A DNA stretch of 64,000 bases. Source: Streptomyces sannanensis (GTDB taxonomy: Bacteria; Actinomycetota; Actinomycetes; Streptomycetales; Streptomycetaceae). Both the position numbers and the translations under genes were made by a program. Position 1 is the stretch's first letter. Each line of letters opens with the position of its first letter. A model generated the notes under the pieces. That model saw only the letters and a program-made list of their open reading frames with translations. It was not told where the DNA came from and ran no database searches. Shown here one piece after another: positions 61,038 through 64,000 of the stretch. The stretch covers positions 5,394,001 to 5,458,000 of the forward strand of contig NZ_BAAAYL010000001.1 in assembly GCF_039536205.1 (NCBI RefSeq). The letters run 5' to 3'.

Positions 61038-61463
61038 TCAGGCGAGTTCGGCGGTCAGCGTGATGGTCGTACCCGCGAGCGCCTGGCTGACCGGACAGTT
61101 CTTCTTGGCGTCCTCGGCCGCCGCGACGAAGCCCTCCTCGTCGAGGCCGGGAACCTCACCGCGCACGGTCAGGTGGATGCCGGTGATGCCCTCACCCGGC
61201 TGGAAGGTGACATCCGCCTTGGTCTCCAGGCGGGTCGGCGGGGTGCCGGCACCGGTGAGACCATGCGAGAGAGCCATCGAGAAGCAGCTGGAGTGGGCTC
61301 CGGCGATGAGCTCCTCGGGGCTGGTCTTGCCGTTCGCCTGCTCGGCGCGGGACGGCCAGGAGACGGGCTGGGACCCGATTCCGGAGGAGTCGAAGGTGAC
61401 GATGCCCGAGCCCTTGAGCAGCTCGCCTTCCCAGACGGTGTGCGCGGTGCGCGTGGTGGCCAT
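61038..61463 (-). CDS. OsmC-type peroxide-reducing protein
   Basis: 141 residues, full length for OsmC. The two catalytic Cys are Cys60 (GAHSSCFSMAL) and Cys123 (KKNCPVSQAL); the conserved SPEELIAGAH precedes the first. It reduces organic hydroperoxides using thiols in the cytoplasm. ATG at 61463 follows AGAAGGG at close spacing. Likely monocistronic. Confidence 0.9.
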   Translation of the reverse strand: MATTRTAHTVWEGELLKGSGIVTFDSSGIGSQPVSWPSRAEQANGKTSPEELIAGAHSSCFSMALSHGLTGAGTPPTRLETKADVTFQPGEGITGIHLTVRGEVPGLDEEGFVAAAEDAKKNCPVSQALAGTTITLTAELA

Positions 61464-61498
61464 GGTGAATCCCTTCTGATGGGGGTATCGCCCCCAAC

Positions 61499-62590
61499 CT
61501 AGTGGGACACCAGGCCCTTTGCGTCACGCGCCAGCGCGGTGAGCCGGGAGATCGCCCGGAAGTACTTCTTCCGATAGCCGCCCTTCAGCATCTCTTCGCT
61601 GAACAGCCGGTCGAAGGGCAGCCCGGAGGCGAGCACCGGGATCTCGCGGTCGTACAGCCGGTCGGCCAGCACCACGAGCCGCAGCGCCGTCGACTGGTCG
61701 GGCACCGCCCGCACATCGGTGAGGCAGACCGCGGCTATGTCCTCCGTCAGCGCGCCGTAGCGGCTGGGATGGACCCGGGCGAGGTGTTCCAGCAGGGCGG
61801 GGAAGTCGTCCAGGGTGGCCCGCGGGGTGGCGTACGCGGCCTTGGCGACCTGCTCGTCGGTGAACGGGGCGGGTGCCTCGGGCAGGCCGCGGTGGCGATA
61901 GTCCTCGCCGTCGATCCGGAGCGGACGGAAGTGGGCGGACAGACCCTGGATCTCGCGCAGGAAGTCGGCCGCGGCGAAGCGCCCCTCGCCCAGTTTGCCC
62001 GGCAGCGTATTGGAGGTGGCGGCCAGTGCCACACCCGCTTCGACCAGCTTGCCGAGCAGCGTCGATACCAGGACCGTGTCGCCCGGGTCGTCCAGCTCGA
62101 ATTCGTCGATGCACAGCAGCCGGTGGTTGCCCAGCGTCTTCACGGTCTGCTGGAAGCCCAGCGCGCCCACCAGATTGGTCAGCTCGACGAAGGTGCCGAA
62201 GGCCTTGTGCTCGGGCGCCGCCGGGGTGGCGTGCCAGAGCGAGGCGAGGAGGTGGGTCTTGCCGACGCCGTAGCCGCCGTCCAGGTACACGCCGCGAGGT
62301 CCGACCGGGGCCGCGGGCTTCTTCGAGAACCAGCGGCGCTTGCCGGCGCCGCTCGCGTGCGCCCCGCCGAGCCCGCCGGCGAAGGCGCTCAGCACCGAGA
62401 CCGCCTCGGACTGGCTGGGCTGGTTCGGGTCCGGCATGTACGTCTCGAAGCGGACCGCGTCGAAGCGCGGCGGCGGCACCATCTCGGCGACCAGACGGTC
62501 GGCGGGGACGTGCGGTTCGCGGGCGCACAGCGAGAGCGGGCCCGCAGTGGTTATCGGGCTGTGACCGGGGGCGGCAGTGGAGGACGACAC
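61499..62590 (-). CDS. zapE: AFG1/ZapE-family ATPase
   Basis: 363 residues. Walker A GGYGVGKTH (about 105-113) in the family context RGVYLDGGYGVGKTHLLASLW, Walker B LLCIDEFELDDPGD, and the sensor region ALAATSNTLPGKLGEGRF. The family links cell division, respiratory-complex quality control and proteolysis in other bacteria; its streptomycete role is not established. GTG at 62590 is 37 bp from the divergent reductase start. Confidence 0.85.
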   Translation of the reverse strand: MSSSTAAPGHSPITTAGPLSLCAREPHVPADRLVAEMVPPPRFDAVRFETYMPDPNQPSQSEAVSVLSAFAGGLGGAHASGAGKRRWFSKKPAAPVGPRGVYLDGGYGVGKTHLLASLWHATPAAPEHKAFGTFVELTNLVGALGFQQTVKTLGNHRLLCIDEFELDDPGDTVLVSTLLGKLVEAGVALAATSNTLPGKLGEGRFAAADFLREIQGLSAHFRPLRIDGEDYRHRGLPEAPAPFTDEQVAKAAYATPRATLDDFPALLEHLARVHPSRYGALTEDIAAVCLTDVRAVPDQSTALRLVVLADRLYDREIPVLASGLPFDRLFSEEMLKGGYRKKYFRAISRLTALARDAKGLVSH

Positions 62591-62627
62591 AGCTCTCCAC
62601 CTTACGTGCCATGTCAGACTGCACGGT

Positions 62628-63389
62628 ATGCGACGCCTGTTCCCTGTGACCGACCAGACAGCCGAGACCAGCGACCGGGAATGGGGGCTCGACGAGCTGG
62701 CCGACGCCTATGCGTATCCGAGGACGGACGCGTGGCTGCGCGCCAACATGGTCTCCTCCCTCGACGGTGCGGCCCAGCACGAAGGGCGCTCGCAGCCGAT
62801 CTCCTCCGACATCGACATGCGGATCTTCGGCACGCTGCGGGCGCTGGCCGACGCGGTCGTGGTGGGCGCCGAGACGGTCCGTCTCGAGGGCTACCGCCCG
62901 GCCCGGGCCCGCGAGGCCTTCGCCGCACGCCGGGCCGCGGCCGGGCAGGGTCCCGCGCCCGCGATCGCCGTCGTCAGCGCAAGCCTCGACCTGGACTTCT
63001 CACTGCCGCTGTTCACCTCGCCGCTGGTGCCGACGCTGGTGCTCACCGGTGCGACGGCGCCCGCGGACCGTGTCCGGGCGGCCGAGGCCGCGGGCGCGCG
63101 GGTGGTGGTCGCGGGGGACGGACCCGGCGTGAACCCGGCCCGGGCCGTGCGGGAGCTGGCCGAGCGCGGGATGACCCGGCTGCTCACCGAGGGCGGGCCG
63201 CGGCTGCTGGGGCAGTTCGTGGCGGCCGGGGTGCTGGACGAACTGTGCCTGACGGTCTCCCCGACGATGACCGCCGGTGACGCCCAGCGGATCGCCGGAG
63301 GGCCGGGCGTGACGGTTCCCGAGAGATTCGCGTTGGACTCGGTGCTCGAGGAGGCCGGCTTCCTCTTCACTCGCTACCGCCGGATCTGA
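62628..63389 (+). CDS. RibD C-terminal-type pyrimidine reductase
   Basis: 253 residues of the RibD-C/DHFR-like fold: NMVSSLDGAAQHEGRSQPIS (N-terminal family motif), DAVVVGAETVRLEGYRPAR and LLTEGGPRLLGQFVAAGVLDEL. It reduces a pyrimidine or pteridine substrate with NADPH; stand-alone forms act in riboflavin or related pathways. No deaminase domain is fused. No other rib gene is adjacent, so the substrate is uncertain. Confidence 0.85.
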   Translation: MRRLFPVTDQTAETSDREWGLDELADAYAYPRTDAWLRANMVSSLDGAAQHEGRSQPISSDIDMRIFGTLRALADAVVVGAETVRLEGYRPARAREAFAARRAAAGQGPAPAIAVVSASLDLDFSLPLFTSPLVPTLVLTGATAPADRVRAAEAAGARVVVAGDGPGVNPARAVRELAERGMTRLLTEGGPRLLGQFVAAGVLDELCLTVSPTMTAGDAQRIAGGPGVTVPERFALDSVLEEAGFLFTRYRRI

Positions 63390-63497
63390 CATTCGGCTGA
63401 ATGTGTCGCTCCGGTTGGCTCCCGGCGGGCACACTTGTCTCGCAGAGGGATGGTTTCCAGGGGCCGTCGCGGCCCGTGAACGAGAAGGGCACCTGTC

Positions 63498-63965
63498 GTG
63501 TTCACGAGCGTTCTGATGATCGAGAAGCCCCTGACATCCGTCGACGTGGAATTCGTCACCACCCTGCACGGCGAGGAGCAGGTCTCCTTCGTCGTGCTCA
63601 TGCAGCCCCGTGGTGACCAGGACCGGCTGCTGCGCGCCATCGACGACGTGGCCCTCGGAGAGCTGGGGGAGGCGGTCCACGAGGCCGACGAACCCGAGGG
63701 CCAGGACGCCCGGCAGCCCGCCCGGCGCGCCCTGGACCACTCCCTGAAGGCCCTGCGCGCCGCGGGCAGTCAAGCAGTCGGCCAGATCGTCGAATCCCAT
63801 CCGCTCGCCAAGATGAGGTCCGTCGTCGAGGAAGTGGGCGCAGACGAGGTGATCGTCCTGACCGCGCCCCACTTCGTGGAGGAGTTCTTCCACCGGGACT
63901 GGGCGTCGCGGGCACGCCACAAGGTCGGCGTACCGGTGCTCAAGCTCTTCGCGCACAGCGAATAG
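63498..63965 (+). CDS. small conserved alpha/beta protein, unknown function
   Basis: 155 residues, predicted soluble. Repeating beta-alpha pattern with hydrophobic strands VSFVVLMQPR, DEVIVLTAPH and VGVPVLKLFA near the end, resembling nucleotide-binding or universal-stress-like folds, but with no diagnostic motif. Such proteins in streptomycetes have been loosely labelled indole-3-glycerol phosphate synthase; the sequence here shows no TrpC barrel. GTG at 63498 follows GAAGG at about 9 nt. Confidence 0.65.
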   Translation: MFTSVLMIEKPLTSVDVEFVTTLHGEEQVSFVVLMQPRGDQDRLLRAIDDVALGELGEAVHEADEPEGQDARQPARRALDHSLKALRAAGSQAVGQIVESHPLAKMRSVVEEVGADEVIVLTAPHFVEEFFHRDWASRARHKVGVPVLKLFAHSE

Positions 63966-64000
63966 GCTGGCCCCCCGCACATCACGTCACACCCGGGGAG

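Overview
The window is chromosomal DNA from a Streptomyces-type actinomycete. Evidence: very high GC with GC-rich third codon positions, frequent GTG and TTG starts, compact ATGA/GTGA-coupled operons, many Tat and lipoprotein signals, and the run ngcEFG - ROK regulator - dxs - fadB/fadA - RNase D - response regulator - DUF3000 - hemE - cgoX - hemQ, which I know from streptomycete chromosomes. No rRNA, tRNA or CRISPR array is visible.

Layout. 1-6050: an oligopeptide ABC operon (SBP-B-C-D-F, minus strand, last gene cut by the window edge) divergent from its probable LacI-type repressor, with a perfect 16-bp operator-like palindrome between them. 6042-10104: YtcJ-type amidohydrolase, APC permease and a divergent TetR regulator. 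10105-10860: repeats and the 3' remnant of pobA. 10903-21274: a 2,154-residue secreted RHS/YD-repeat protein with an unrecognised 288-residue C-terminal tip, divergent from a 1,189-residue secreted DNRLRE/FG-GAP/ricin-B protein. 21379-26405: a large secreted subtilase divergent from a SigE-family sigma factor and its coupled membrane partner. 26459-30113: a MaoC-like remnant, a PuuB-like FAD oxidoreductase and a group II intron placed just past that gene's terminator. 30220-35374: ngcE-F-G (GlcNAc/chitobiose uptake) with a DasR-like site over its promoter, then a ROK regulator. 35580-43113: dxs, an amino-acid permease and the fadB/fadA beta-oxidation pair. 43312-50933: RNase D, an atypical response regulator, DUF3000, hemE, a CoA-disulfide-reductase remnant, a DUF4349 lipoprotein, then cgoX and hemQ of the coproporphyrin-dependent haem route. 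51161-54627: a TIGR04222-like membrane protein, a DUF4142-like protein, a 60-codon Cys-rich small ORF and a DUF692 enzyme. 54641-56475: an IS200/IS605 element (TnpA + TnpB) lying immediately upstream of the DUF692 gene. 56633-end: a chimeric P-loop remnant, PTH2-like hydrolase, AIM24 protein, polysaccharide deacetylase, DUF839 Tat protein, OsmC, ZapE/AFG1-like ATPase, RibD-C reductase and a small alpha/beta protein.

Most intriguing parts. (1) A DUF692 (MbnB-like) enzyme with a fused C-terminal helical domain is followed 7 bp later by a coupled Cys-rich ORF, a RiPP-like arrangement. (2) The RHS tip matches no toxin family I know and has no visible immunity gene. (3) A 57-codon repeat ORF exactly bridges ngcF and ngcG with start/stop overlaps on both sides. 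(4) The last 50 bp of hemQ recur in diverged form 119 bp downstream. (5) A group II intron sits next to an intrinsic terminator. At least four gene remnants (pobA, maoC-like, CoA-disulfide reductase, P-loop chimera) show past deletion in this region.
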